NCBI GenBank assembly: GCA_964505475.1
Contig: CAZDIJ010000002.1
Span: 1 to 64,000, forward strand
Direction: 5' to 3'
DNA from: JAGXQV01 sp964505475
GTDB taxonomy: Bacteria; Pseudomonadota; Gammaproteobacteria; Burkholderiales; Sulfuricellaceae
Length of the DNA: 64,000 bases
Shown here: positions 47,937-56,885 of the stretch, piece by piece
Layout of the letters: each line of letters starts with the position of its first letter
How positions within the stretch are numbered: the first letter of the stretch is position 1
Position numbers and translations under genes: made by a program
Notes under the pieces: model-generated
The model's database searches: none
What the model was told of the DNA's origin: nothing
Seen by the model: the letters and a program-made list of their open reading frames with translations, nothing else

Positions 47937-48182
47937 ATGCTCAACACTGTTGACCTTACCGAACTAAAGCCTGGTGAAAGCGCCACCATCAACTCGGTGC
48001 ATACCGACAGAAGCCTATATTACCGCCTTGCCGCGCTCGGATTTCGGGTTGGCAAGCGCATCGAAGTCATTCGCCACGCGAAATTTTCCGGCCCCATGCA
48101 AGTCCGTATCGGGACGACCGACGTCATGCTGAGACGTAAGGAAGCAGAAAAGATAACTGTTCTGACCGCTCAGCCTGCATGA
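47937..48182 (+). CDS. feoA: Ferrous iron transport protein FeoA
   Basis: 81 residues from the ATG at 47937; the 35 upstream codons of the open frame cross the Fur box and are not coding. It has the SH3-like FeoA fold (LKPGESATINSVHTDRSLYYRLAALGFRVGKRIEVI and the RIGTTDVMLRRKEAEKI end). It assists FeoB in Fe(II) uptake. Its stop overlaps the feoB start (ATGA). The Fur box upstream implies iron repression. Confidence 0.95.
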   Translation: MLNTVDLTELKPGESATINSVHTDRSLYYRLAALGFRVGKRIEVIRHAKFSGPMQVRIGTTDVMLRRKEAEKITVLTAQPA

Positions 48183-49966
48183 AGCGCATTGCCCTGCTGG
48201 GCATGCCGAACACCGGCAAATCGACATTCTTCAACCGCATCACCGGCGCCTCCGCGCGCGTCGGCAACTGGCCGGGCGTAACGGTCGATTTGATGAGCGC
48301 GCGGCTGTTGCTCGGCGGCGACATGGTGGAACTGGTCGACCTGCCCGGAATTTACGACCTGCACGGATTTTCGGACGATGAACAGGTTGTGCGCCATTTC
48401 CTCGAAAACAACCAGGTCGATCTCGTCGCCATCATTCTCAACACCACCCAGATCGAGCGTCAACTAAGCCTTGCCTTGCAACTCAAGGCGCTGAATCTGC
48501 CCGGCGTCATGCTGCTCAATATGGTCGACGAGGCAAAAAAATTCGGCATCACCGTCGATACTGGAAAAATGTCGTCACGGATCGGCATGCCGGTATGTCA
48601 GCTCAGCGCCAAATACGGCGGCGGCTTTCAGGAAGCCCAGCAAACGATTGTCGAAAAATTAGCCGTTAGCCGGCCGGTGCAGGTGGAGCGCTTGCGCGAA
48701 ATGCTCGCTCCCGACGATCAGATCGAAACCAGCATGGAATCCATCCTCAGGGAAGCCGTGCAAGTTCCCGCCCAGCTCTCGGATAACCTGACCAGCCGCC
48801 TGGATAAAGCCCTGCTTCACCCCTGGCTGGGGCTGCCACTATTTTTCCTGGTCATGTACTTGCTCTTCCAGGCCATTTTCCTGTTCGGAAAACCCTTGCA
48901 GGATGGCGTCAACTGGCTGCTCGAAGCATTGCGCGGCAACGCGCTCGAACCGTTGCTCGCGCCGCTGCCGCCCTGGCTGAACGGTTTGCTGCTGGACGGC
49001 ATTTATAACGGGGTCGGCACGGTCGCCACCTTCGTTCCGATTATCATCCTGTTCTTCCTGTTCATGGCTGTGGTGGAAGATACCGGCTACCTGTCGCGCG
49101 CCGCCTTCCTGATGGATGCGCTGATGTCGCGCCTGGGGCTGGACGGACGCAGCTTCGTGATGATGCTGCTCGGTTTCGGCTGCAACGTCCCGGCGCTGAT
49201 GGGGACGCGGGTCATGCGCTCGCGTGCGTTGCGTCTGCTTTCCATGCTGATAATTCCGTTTTCGCTATGCTCGGCGCGTCTACAGGTATTCATTTTCATC
49301 ACCGCCGCCATTTTCAGCCCCAAACACGCCCCGCTGGTGTTGTTCAGCTTGTACCTGTTCAGCTTTGCCGTCTCGCTGCTTACCGCCCTGCTGTTCAAGC
49401 GCCGCTTCGCCAACAACGAACCGTTCATTCTCGAACTGCCCCCCTACCGCCTGCCCACCCCCCGCCAAATGCTCTTGCGAGGCTGGCATGAAGTGCGGCA
49501 CTTCCTCGACCGCGCCAGCAAGCTGATCGTCGCCGGCGTGGTGCTGGTCTGGATATTGACCCACTTCCCGCAAGGCGCGGCGGTCGGGAGCGGGGACACC
49601 TGGGCAGGCATGGTGGGAGACGCGCTGTCGCCCTTCCTCGACCCGCTCGGCATCAATCAGCAACTGGCGCTCGCCCTGATTTTCGGCTTCGTCGCCAAGG
49701 AAATCGTGATCGGCTCGCTGGCGGTGATTTACGGGCTGGAAAGCGATGCCCTGACGGGCGCCATGGCACAGCAACTGGATTGGGTACAGGCATACAGCTT
49801 CATGCTGTTCACCCTGATCTACACGCCCTGCCTGTCGGCCATCGCCACCTTGCGCAGCGAATCGAAAAGCTTGCCCTTTACCGCCTTCGCCATTTTCTGG
49901 CCATTGGCCGCGGCATGGCTGCTAAGCTTTATTTTTTACCAGAGCGCCCGCCTGCTAGGCTATTAG
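48179..49966 (+). CDS. feoB: Ferrous iron transporter FeoB (short form)
   Basis: 595 residues, shorter than the ~770 of E. coli. The cytosolic G domain has G1 GMPNTGKST, G3 DLPGIYDL and G4 NMVDEAKK. The membrane part has the gate motifs GFGCNVPALMGTRVMRSR and IIPFSLCSARLQVFI, then FGFVAKEIVIGSL and a final pair of helices. Everything needed for the FeoB core is present; length differences are mainly in the linker and C-terminus. No feoC is seen. Its last 38 bases overlap the convergent TrmH-family gene. Confidence 0.95.
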   Translation: MKRIALLGMPNTGKSTFFNRITGASARVGNWPGVTVDLMSARLLLGGDMVELVDLPGIYDLHGFSDDEQVVRHFLENNQVDLVAIILNTTQIERQLSLALQLKALNLPGVMLLNMVDEAKKFGITVDTGKMSSRIGMPVCQLSAKYGGGFQEAQQTIVEKLAVSRPVQVERLREMLAPDDQIETSMESILREAVQVPAQLSDNLTSRLDKALLHPWLGLPLFFLVMYLLFQAIFLFGKPLQDGVNWLLEALRGNALEPLLAPLPPWLNGLLLDGIYNGVGTVATFVPIIILFFLFMAVVEDTGYLSRAAFLMDALMSRLGLDGRSFVMMLLGFGCNVPALMGTRVMRSRALRLLSMLIIPFSLCSARLQVFIFITAAIFSPKHAPLVLFSLYLFSFAVSLLTALLFKRRFANNEPFILELPPYRLPTPRQMLLRGWHEVRHFLDRASKLIVAGVVLVWILTHFPQGAAVGSGDTWAGMVGDALSPFLDPLGINQQLALALIFGFVAKEIVIGSLAVIYGLESDALTGAMAQQLDWVQAYSFMLFTLIYTPCLSAIATLRSESKSLPFTAFAIFWPLAAAWLLSFIFYQSARLLGY

Positions 49967-50735
49967 CCATCTGTCGGACCCGCTCGAACAGGCAAACCGC
50001 CGCAGCAGCGCCGGCATTCAGCGACTCCATGCCGCCCGGCATGGGAATTCGCACGACTTCATCGGCTTCTTCCAACAGGCTGGCGGAAACTCCCGCCCCT
50101 TCGTTGCCGATGATGAAGGCCACCCTTCCCCTCAAATCGCTCTGAAAAAGGCTGATTTCCCCCTGTAACGCGGCGGCTAGCACCTTGCCTTGATACGCCC
50201 GCGCCACTCTGGGCAAATCCTGGCGTTCCAGCAAGGTCAGGAAGAAATGCGCCCCCATGCCGGCGCGCAGCACCTTGGGCGACCAGGCATCGGCGCAATC
50301 GGGTGACAGGTAAGCCGCTTCGCACCCCGCCGCCGCCGCGGAGCGCAATATCGACCCCAGGTTGCCGGGATCCTGGACGGCTTCCAGCAGCACGCAAGAC
50401 CCGGTATTCGGCGCGGCAGGCCGGACAGGAACGGTAATGACGGCGGCGATCCCGGTAGCGCTTTCCACCGTGGAAATTTCATTGAACAGGCCGGATTCGA
50501 GAACCACCAGCCTGTCAGCGGATAATCCATGCGCCAGCCTTTGCACCTCGGCTTCATGCAAGGCTGGCCGGGAAACGGCAAGCATTTCGGGAACATGGCC
50601 TTGGCCGAGGTAGGCTTCGATCAGATGAATTCCGTCAAGCAGCGCCTTGCCTGATTTTCTGCGCTCCCGCGCCGAGGAGGCCAGCTTTTTCAACTGCTTG
50701 AACAGCGCATTTTCACGCGAGGAAACTTGTTTCAT
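49929..50735 (-). CDS. TrmH/SpoU-family RNA 2'-O-methyltransferase
   Basis: 268 residues. An N-terminal substrate-binding domain (SSRENALFKQLKKLASSARERRKSGKALLDGIHLIEAYLGQ) is followed by the SPOUT domain with the three motifs LLEAVQDPGNLGSILRSAAAAG, AFIIGNEGAGVS and RIPMPGGMESLNAGAAAAVC. It differs from RlmB at 21442, so its RNA target is unknown; it belongs to the group often annotated near rnhB. It follows the GYF/pentapeptide gene with no gap (stop codon then ATG). Confidence 0.92.
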   Translation of the reverse strand: MKQVSSRENALFKQLKKLASSARERRKSGKALLDGIHLIEAYLGQGHVPEMLAVSRPALHEAEVQRLAHGLSADRLVVLESGLFNEISTVESATGIAAVITVPVRPAAPNTGSCVLLEAVQDPGNLGSILRSAAAAGCEAAYLSPDCADAWSPKVLRAGMGAHFFLTLLERQDLPRVARAYQGKVLAAALQGEISLFQSDLRGRVAFIIGNEGAGVSASLLEEADEVVRIPMPGGMESLNAGAAAAVCLFERVRQMANSLAGGRSGKK

Positions 50736-51566
50736 TCAAAGACACTGGCCGACCGAATTGGCGGCGCATATCTTCCCGTCCACCCATGTCGCCTCGCCAA
50801 GTTTGGCGCCGTCGAGCGTTGCGTCCGCGAGGTTGGCGTCGCGCAGATTGGCGCCGCTCAAATCCGCATCGCGCAGTTCGGCAAAATTCAGATTGGCGCC
50901 CGCCAAGTTGGCGCGCGCCAGGTTGGCCTGGTTCAGCGTGGCGTAGGAAAGCTCCGACTGCGCCAGATTGGCTGAAACCAGGCGGCTGCCGGTCAGGTCG
51001 GTGCTATTGAAATTGACGCGGCTCAAGTTGGCGCCGGAAAGATCGCTGTTTCCCAGCAAAGTACCGCTTTTGTCGCACCCCTGCCAATTCACCTTGGGAC
51101 CCGCCGCCGCTTCGCAGGAAGGAACGGGCGGCGTGATTTCCAATTTGGGCGATTCGGCCGGAATCTGTATCTGCCACGCCACGAAGGTACCCAACGAAGC
51201 AACCGCGAGCATGGACAACATCACCCACAGCCATTTAAGCCAGCGGCTCGGCATCGCGCCATGGTCTCCCGGCTGCTGATGCGCCGCGGGGTCGGTTTCC
51301 CAGCGCTCGGCGGCCTTGACGCGCTCCTTCCGCCATTTTCTCGCCTCGTCATCAAGCGGCTCTTCGGTTTCCGTTTCGGACGGTTGCGGCATTTCCGGCA
51401 TCAAGCCGGGAAAATCGCTCAACGGAAGCCAATTAGCCTGATCTGGACTGATCTCGTCCGAGATCAGGATTTCCCCGCTGGAAATGGCTTGGACGATTTC
51501 CTTGAGCGGAAACTGTCCCAGCACGATAGTGCCATGCCTGACAAACCACAGTTGATTGGAATTCAT
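50736..51566 (-). CDS. GYF-like domain, membrane-anchored pentapeptide-repeat protein
   Basis: 276 residues in three parts. Residues 1-60 resemble a GYF_2 domain (LWFVRHGTIVLGQFPLKEIVQAISSGEI, then DQANWLPLSDFP). An acidic region is followed by a membrane helix near 115-140 (WLWVMLSMLAVASLGTFVAW). The C-terminal half is pentapeptide repeats (SDLSGANLSRVNF, ANLAQSELSYATLNQANLARANL and others), presumably periplasmic. Two cysteines (SCEA and GCDKSG) precede the repeats. The role is unknown. It lies between an HDOD regulator and a TrmH-family methyltransferase on the same strand. Confidence 0.82.
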   Translation of the reverse strand: MNSNQLWFVRHGTIVLGQFPLKEIVQAISSGEILISDEISPDQANWLPLSDFPGLMPEMPQPSETETEEPLDDEARKWRKERVKAAERWETDPAAHQQPGDHGAMPSRWLKWLWVMLSMLAVASLGTFVAWQIQIPAESPKLEITPPVPSCEAAAGPKVNWQGCDKSGTLLGNSDLSGANLSRVNFNSTDLTGSRLVSANLAQSELSYATLNQANLARANLAGANLNFAELRDADLSGANLRDANLADATLDGAKLGEATWVDGKICAANSVGQCL

Positions 51567-51587
51567 ACCATCTCCTGCATGGGATAG

Positions 51588-53042
51588 TTATTTCCGTGCC
51601 AAGTGCGCCAGCCCTTGGGCGGCGCGTAGCGTTAAGCGCTTGAATTCCTGATAGCTGTGTTCATCCAACTGACAGCTACCATGCCGCCGGTCCCCATAGA
51701 CCAACCCGACCGGTTTATCGTGAACGAATACCGACATGGCGAAGAAATCGCCATTGCCGCCGATCATGCGGCGGATGTCATCCGGCAGCAATGGCGCAAA
51801 GGTGGTTTTATTCGATTCATTGACCCAGACGCTTTGGGTCTTGCTCAACAAGCGGGTGAAAAGGTGAGGATTTTTCGTTTCAAACTGAAAATTTCTCAAC
51901 GGCGAATCCTTGTCCGCGCCCAAGACGTATTTCGCCTTGACGGCGCCGCGGTCGGCCGTCATCAGGGCGAACACCACCCGGTCCAGGCCGATTCCCTCGT
52001 GCAGCCCCTTCAGCACCAAGGACATCATGTCGTGAAGATTCAGGGTGCCGTCCAGGTGGGCGGCAATTTCATCCATCACCCGTTGCAGCTCATGGGAATT
52101 CGGCATCAAGCAGGCCGCCGGAGGCGCTTGCCGCCGCTCCTTTTCATCCTCGTCCGGCTCCTCCGGCCATTCGCCCGGCAACATCGGCAGCCAAGCGGCG
52201 GCGGGAGGTACATGGAAAGCTTCCCAGAAACGTCCTTCAACAATGGCATTGTGGTGGACGATTGCGATGACCTCATCGACGGGAAAATTAAACTGGCCGG
52301 CAATCACTTCATAATCGGCGGACAGTTTTGGTGAATGCCAGCCGCTGGCGGCATGCCTCGCCAATGCCGCGCCGATGATCGCCATCAATGCACGGGGATT
52401 GACCGAGTTTTTGTTGTCCATGAACCCCATCAGCAAATCGGGCAATTTCCACTCCGCCGCCAAGGCCTGATGAAAATCCCAGAGGGTAAAACCGAGGACT
52501 TCCCTTTCCGCCTCTTCCCGGCTGACCCTCTTGCGCCGCGCCATTTTCAGTATGGCCAGCATCTGCTCGGGCGCGCAGCACCACATCACGATCTCGCCCA
52601 TATCGTGCAGCAGCGCGCCGACATAGACCTCTTCGGCTTTAACGTCGGCTCGCAGAACCGCGAAGTCGCGCGCCTGCCACGCCGCATGATGGGCACGGCT
52701 CAGGGTGTTGAGAAGCCCGGTCATTTCCTTGGGGCGATCGGACATGACGTCCTCGATGGCGGGCAAGGAAGCGAAATGCTTGAAAAACGGCGGAACCCCC
52801 AACATGATTATCGCATTGTGGGCGCTGGCGATTTCCGCGCTGAAGCGCCCGCGCGACCGGCTATTGGCGAATCCGACGACCTTCAGGGTCATCATGGGAT
52901 CATGGAGCACAACCTCGGAAATATCCGATGCGGAAAGTCCCTCGACGTTCTTGGCCAAATAGGAGAGTGCCAAAGCGGTGCGGCGCAGTACCGGCAGATT
53001 GTCCAGGCTGACTTCGGCAACCCATTGTTCAAGGCTTTTCAT
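51588..53042 (-). CDS. HDOD-domain signalling protein with C-terminal GAF-like domain
   Basis: 484 residues. The HDOD domain covers about 13-210 (DNLPVLRRTALALSYLAKN, VVLHDPMMTLKVVGFANS, VYVGALLHDMGEIVMWCCAPE). Residues ~310-480 look like a GAF domain (LDRVVFALMTADRGAVKAKYVLG, GLVYGDRRHGS). HDOD proteins are regulators with degenerate HD residues, often tied to chemotaxis, c-di-GMP or stress signalling. The context is motA-motB and a membrane methyltransferase upstream. The ligand of the GAF-like part is unknown. Confidence 0.87.
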   Translation of the reverse strand: MKSLEQWVAEVSLDNLPVLRRTALALSYLAKNVEGLSASDISEVVLHDPMMTLKVVGFANSRSRGRFSAEIASAHNAIIMLGVPPFFKHFASLPAIEDVMSDRPKEMTGLLNTLSRAHHAAWQARDFAVLRADVKAEEVYVGALLHDMGEIVMWCCAPEQMLAILKMARRKRVSREEAEREVLGFTLWDFHQALAAEWKLPDLLMGFMDNKNSVNPRALMAIIGAALARHAASGWHSPKLSADYEVIAGQFNFPVDEVIAIVHHNAIVEGRFWEAFHVPPAAAWLPMLPGEWPEEPDEDEKERRQAPPAACLMPNSHELQRVMDEIAAHLDGTLNLHDMMSLVLKGLHEGIGLDRVVFALMTADRGAVKAKYVLGADKDSPLRNFQFETKNPHLFTRLLSKTQSVWVNESNKTTFAPLLPDDIRRMIGGNGDFFAMSVFVHDKPVGLVYGDRRHGSCQLDEHSYQEFKRLTLRAAQGLAHLARK

Positions 53043-53081
53043 TTACCGCACCGATCTCAATGCATGCATTCATCATACCGA

Positions 53082-53864
53082 TTATAGCCGGTATATGTAC
53101 AGGATAGAGTCATGAAAGTCGTCGACCTGAACCGTCCTCGCCGGCTTCACGCCTGGAACGGCAAAGGTATTGCTGATGAATAGGCTGCCGGGAAGCATTT
53201 CGGCCTGCACCTTGCGCCACAACTCGGCCATCGGCACCGGTGACAGATAGGCGTAGGCCACATCGTAGCCGCTCAAATCGTGATGCCAGAAACTGCCGAA
53301 ACGCATATCGCAAGCGCCCGCCGCGCAACGCAGCCACCCCAGGGCGAAGGGCAGCGGTGCGGCCTCTATGCCCACATAATGCCCTTGTGGACGAGTTCTT
53401 CCGAGAAACCCCAGCAACCCACCCAAACCCGAGCCTAAGTCGATCACTTGCAACCCCGGTTTATCCGGCAAGATGCCCGCCACCGCCTGCCACGCCGCCC
53501 GGCTCGACAGATAAAGCGGCACCTGACTGCGGAAGACGCTCCAATAAACCGCCAGCAACGTCAGGAACGCCAGCAAATACCAGCCTGGCGCGATGTCGAG
53601 GGAAAGCCCCGCGACCAATCCCGGCACGAACAGGAGTTGAATCGGCAGCCACCAGGCCTTCATTCCCAACAGCCAGGAAACCGCCATGGCGATAACTCCC
53701 TGCGCAAGCGCCACGGCAATGACCGGCACATCCCGGTTGCCATAAGCCGCCAGCAGGAATACGAGAAGGAAAGTCAATGCAAGAGCCGCCAGCTGCGCCA
53801 ACAACGCGCTAAGCAGCGGAGGCGCCCGCCGCCGGCCAGGGCGCTCCGCGAAATTTCCGGACAT
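53082..53864 (-). CDS. Membrane-anchored class I SAM-dependent methyltransferase-like protein
   Basis: About 260 residues from the ATG at 53864 (MSGNFAERPGRRRAP); the longer GTG start lies within the end of motB. Three or four N-terminal membrane segments (LLSALLAQLAALALTFLLVFLL, PVIAVALAQGVIAMAVSWLL, WYLLAFLTLLAVYWSVF) precede a methyltransferase fold with motif I VIDLGSGLGGLLGFL and the acidic motif II IEAA. The substrate is not known. It is 16 bases after motB. There is no clear ribosome binding site, so coupling to motB is likely. Confidence 0.8.
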   Translation of the reverse strand: MSGNFAERPGRRRAPPLLSALLAQLAALALTFLLVFLLAAYGNRDVPVIAVALAQGVIAMAVSWLLGMKAWWLPIQLLFVPGLVAGLSLDIAPGWYLLAFLTLLAVYWSVFRSQVPLYLSSRAAWQAVAGILPDKPGLQVIDLGSGLGGLLGFLGRTRPQGHYVGIEAAPLPFALGWLRCAAGACDMRFGSFWHHDLSGYDVAYAYLSPVPMAELWRKVQAEMLPGSLFISNTFAVPGVKPARTVQVDDFHDSILYIYRL

Positions 53865-53880
53865 CAAGGCAAACCGCCCC

Positions 53881-54870
53881 TTAGCGAGGCTTTTTATCGA
53901 AAGGAACACTGGGCGCCTCTTTGGCGTTCGCCGGTTCCTTGCCCGTTACGGTCTGATCGCCGGGCTTCGGCTCGGCGGCGGTATCCTCAGGGGGCTTTTC
54001 CTCGCTGCCGGCGGCGCTGTTCTCCGCCGTCAGGGCTTCCTCGGTGCGCTTGTTCAGCACGATTATGCTGATGCGGCGATTGACCGGATTCAACAAATCG
54101 CTTTTATCGAAGGGCACGGCGGAAGCCAGGCCGACCACCCTCAATATTTTTACCTCCTCCATCCCTCCGGCAATCAATTCGCGGCGCGACGAATTGGCGC
54201 GATCCGCTGAAAGCTCCCAATTGCTGTAGCCCCTCTCCCCGCCGTAATAAGGGGTGGCATCGGTATGGCCGGTCAGGCTGATGCGGTTCGGCACATCGTT
54301 CAGCACCTTGCCGATCTCGTGGAGGATTTCCTTGGTATAGGGTTTCAATTGATCCCTGCCGATGTCGAACATCGGGCGGTTTTTCTCGTCGACAATCTGG
54401 ATGCGCAACCCCTCCGAGGTAATGTCGATCAGAATCTGCTTCTGGAACTGGCTGAGATTCTTGTCGCTCTCGACCATTTTTTGCAGCTTGTCCTTAAGAT
54501 CCTGCAGCTTGGCTTTTTCCTGCTGCGCCTTGGCCTCGGCGATGGTCGTGGTTTTCTTCGCCTGCGCTGCGCCTTTCCGTACTTGTCCGGTCGATTTGGT
54601 CAAATCCAGCCCGCCGCCGCGAATCACGCTGGTCGCGTCACCGGCGCCCTCGCCGCCGCGATTGGAAACTTTCATCGGGTTCTTGAAGTATTCCGAAATG
54701 CCTTCCAGGGTTGCCTTGGAGGTAGACCCCAGCAACCACATGAGAAGGAAGAACGCCATCATGGCGGTCACAAAATCGGCGTAGGCGATCTTCCACGCCC
54801 CGCCGTGGGCACCCCCATGCCCAGCCTTCTTGCGCTTGATGATTATCGGGCGTTGTGAATCGTCGCTCAT
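53881..54870 (-). CDS. motB: Flagellar motor stator protein MotB
   Basis: 329 residues: a basic N-terminus (IIIKRKKAGHGGAHGGAWKIAYADF), a membrane helix with the proton-carrying Asp32 (YADFVTAMMAFFLLMWLLGS), a plug/linker with coiled coil and an OmpA-like peptidoglycan-binding domain (NRISLTGHTDATPYYGGERGYSNWELSADRAN). The C-terminal tail is acidic/proline-rich. With MotA it forms the H+-driven stator. No other flagellar genes are in the window. Confidence 0.96.
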   Translation of the reverse strand: MSDDSQRPIIIKRKKAGHGGAHGGAWKIAYADFVTAMMAFFLLMWLLGSTSKATLEGISEYFKNPMKVSNRGGEGAGDATSVIRGGGLDLTKSTGQVRKGAAQAKKTTTIAEAKAQQEKAKLQDLKDKLQKMVESDKNLSQFQKQILIDITSEGLRIQIVDEKNRPMFDIGRDQLKPYTKEILHEIGKVLNDVPNRISLTGHTDATPYYGGERGYSNWELSADRANSSRRELIAGGMEEVKILRVVGLASAVPFDKSDLLNPVNRRISIIVLNKRTEEALTAENSAAGSEEKPPEDTAAEPKPGDQTVTGKEPANAKEAPSVPFDKKPR

Positions 54871-54900
54871 GGCTGGGTAGCGGAAATGTGGCCGGCGTCG

Positions 54901-55755
54901 TTATTTCTTCTGTTTGACATGGGCTTCCAGTTCGAGGAAGCTTGGACGTTCGGTGGAGTACAGCACCTTGCGCCCGAACTCGACGGCAACCGTCGGCGCA
55001 TAGCCGTTCAGGCTGGCCAGCAGGGTCACCTTGATAGTCTGGAAAACCTTGCTCGATTCTTCCAGCTTTTGCTCGCACAAGCTGGCCAGCGGGCTGACGA
55101 AGCCGTAGGAAAGCAGAATGCCGAGGAACGTGCCGACCAGCGCGTGCGCGATCAGGATGCCCAGTTCGGCGGGCGGCAGGCCGACCGATTCCATGGTATG
55201 CACCACCCCCATCACCGCCGCGACGATACCGAAAGCCGGCATGCCGTCGCCCAGCTTGGCCAACGCGCCCGCTGGAGCCGCCCCCTCGTGGTGATGGGTT
55301 TCGATTTCGTTGTCCATCAGATTTTCCACTTCAAAGGCATTGAGATTGCCGCCCACCATGATGCGCAGATAATCGGCCATGAATTCGATCACATGATGAT
55401 CGGAATGCACCAGCGGGTACTTGGAAAAAAGCGGACTGGAGTCGGGGGTTTCGACATCGGCCTCGATCGACATCAATCCTTCCTTGCGAATCTTGGCCAG
55501 GATTTCATAGAGGAGCGCGAACAGCTCCATGTAGTACGCCTTGTTGTAGGGCGACCCCTTGAACAGGCTCGGCAAGGTTTTCATGGTGGACTTGATCACC
55601 TTGCTGTTGTTGCCGACGATGAAGGCGCCGGCCGCCGCGCCGCCGATCATCAACAACTCCAGAGGCTGAAACAAGGCCGCGAGGTGCCCGCCCGCCAAGG
55701 CGAAGCCCCCGAAAACCGAGGCGCCTACGATCAACCACCCGATAATGACGAACAT
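54901..55755 (-). CDS. motA: Flagellar motor stator protein MotA
   Basis: 284 residues with four membrane segments; the first is FVIIGWLIVGASVFGGFAL and the last two flank GDGMPAFGIVAAVMGVVHTM and ALVGTFLGILLSYGFVSPLA. The conserved cytoplasmic loop follows TM2. It begins at an ATG with GGGAG 10 bases upstream and is 30 bases before motB. The 81 bases to the CopD-like gene should hold the motAB promoter; I cannot call a sigma28 site with confidence. Confidence 0.96.
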   Translation of the reverse strand: MFVIIGWLIVGASVFGGFALAGGHLAALFQPLELLMIGGAAAGAFIVGNNSKVIKSTMKTLPSLFKGSPYNKAYYMELFALLYEILAKIRKEGLMSIEADVETPDSSPLFSKYPLVHSDHHVIEFMADYLRIMVGGNLNAFEVENLMDNEIETHHHEGAAPAGALAKLGDGMPAFGIVAAVMGVVHTMESVGLPPAELGILIAHALVGTFLGILLSYGFVSPLASLCEQKLEESSKVFQTIKVTLLASLNGYAPTVAVEFGRKVLYSTERPSFLELEAHVKQKK

Positions 55756-55836
55756 GTCAGAAGACTCCCGTAGAGATTCAGCTCTCTATTGTTCTTGAGG
55801 TTTGCAAGACTTGCATTGTATAAACTATTTCGCTTT

Positions 55837-56301
55837 TCAGGAACCCATGGCCAGCAAACGCCCCATTACCGCCAAGATGGTGGTTCCCAGGCCGAGCAAC
55901 AGATTCACCCCGACCAGTTGGCGCATGCGCGCCATGGCCTGCCCGGCCGCCGGCCAATCCTGATTCGCCACGCCATGTTTCAAGCGGGAAAAGGGCGCAA
56001 AATAAATGTAGGAAAAAATCGCCGCCATCGTCATTCCGATGGCCAGCATGGCATGGATATGCCAACCCACCCTGAACCCGCCGAGCATGGACATCCAAAC
56101 TGCCCCGCTGCCTAAAATCAAGGCGACGGACAGCCAAACCCATAAAAAAAAGCGCCGGAACACAGCGACGAACAGCGGCAAGCGTTGTGGAGGCGGCAAC
56201 GACTCGGCCGCCGCCGGGCGTAGCGCCATATGCGCGAAAAACATGCCGCCCACCCAGACGATCACCCCCAGCAAATGGAGCAACATCAGAAAATGGATCA
56301 C
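55837..56301 (-). CDS. CopD-family small membrane protein
   Basis: 154 residues, four membrane segments (FLMLLHLLGVIVWVGGMFF; FLWVWLSVALILGSGAVW; HIHAMLAIGMTMAAIFSYIYF; LLLGLGTTILAVMGRLL). The first carries the HLLGVIVWVGGMFF pattern shared with CopD and related heme/copper membrane proteins, with conserved His residues. The role is unknown; a cytochrome-like or copper function is only suggested by family resemblance. It starts at a GTG behind a strong GGAGGAGG site and overlaps the rnhB stop by 4 bases, so it is the distal gene of the lpx operon. Confidence 0.8.
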   Translation of the reverse strand: MIHFLMLLHLLGVIVWVGGMFFAHMALRPAAAESLPPPQRLPLFVAVFRRFFLWVWLSVALILGSGAVWMSMLGGFRVGWHIHAMLAIGMTMAAIFSYIYFAPFSRLKHGVANQDWPAAGQAMARMRQLVGVNLLLGLGTTILAVMGRLLAMGS

Positions 56302-56885
56302 AATCCTCCTCCTTTACCCAAAACCGCCCTGACCGGTGCAAAACTGACCCGGTGGACAGGGCTGGCGCCATGCTGCCGCAAGGCCGCCAAATGAGCGGCG
56401 GTTCCATAACCCTTGTGCCGGTCGAAACCATATAGGGGATACGCGGCATGGAGTTCCAGCATGGCGGCATCGCGTGCGGTTTTCGCCAGGATCGAGGCCG
56501 CCGCGATCTGCGCCACGCTATCGTCGCCCTTGACGATAGCCTGTGCCGGCATGGCCAGCGTGGGACAATGCAGCCCGTCGATCAACACCTCGCCCGGCGC
56601 CAGCGGCAGGCTTTCCACCGCCCTCCGCATCGCCAGCAGGCTGGCCTGGAGGATATTGATGCGGTCGATTTCCTCGACTTCCGCGCGCCCGATCGCCCAG
56701 GCCAGGGCATGCCGGCGTATTTCTGCCGCCAGTGCGTCCCGTTTTTTTTCGCCAAGTTTCTTGGAGTCGGCCAAGCCGGCGATGGGGCGGCGCCCGTCGA
56801 GAATTACCGCAGCCGCGTAGACCGGCCCGGCCAATGGTCCGCGTCCCGCCTCGTCGACCCCGCAAATCAGCAGGGCATCGTTCAC
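56298..56885 (-). CDS. rnhB: Ribonuclease HII
   Basis: 195 residues. It removes ribonucleotides from DNA-RNA hybrids. Motifs: CGVDEAGRGPLAGPVYAAAV (first metal-binding DE), DSKKLGEKKRD, and KGDDSVAQIAAASILAKTARD. It starts at a GTG overlapping the lpxB stop (GTGA). The lpxB-rnhB pairing is typical of the lpx operon. Confidence 0.97.
   Translation of the reverse strand: MNDALLICGVDEAGRGPLAGPVYAAAVILDGRRPIAGLADSKKLGEKKRDALAAEIRRHALAWAIGRAEVEEIDRINILQASLLAMRRAVESLPLAPGEVLIDGLHCPTLAMPAQAIVKGDDSVAQIAAASILAKTARDAAMLELHAAYPLYGFDRHKGYGTAAHLAALRQHGASPVHRVSFAPVRAVLGKGGGL

Noticed and set aside
55756..55836. Possible sigma28 promoter for motAB
   Set aside because: I could not find the TAAAGTTT/GCCGATAA pair; only a weak sigma70-like TACAAT was seen.
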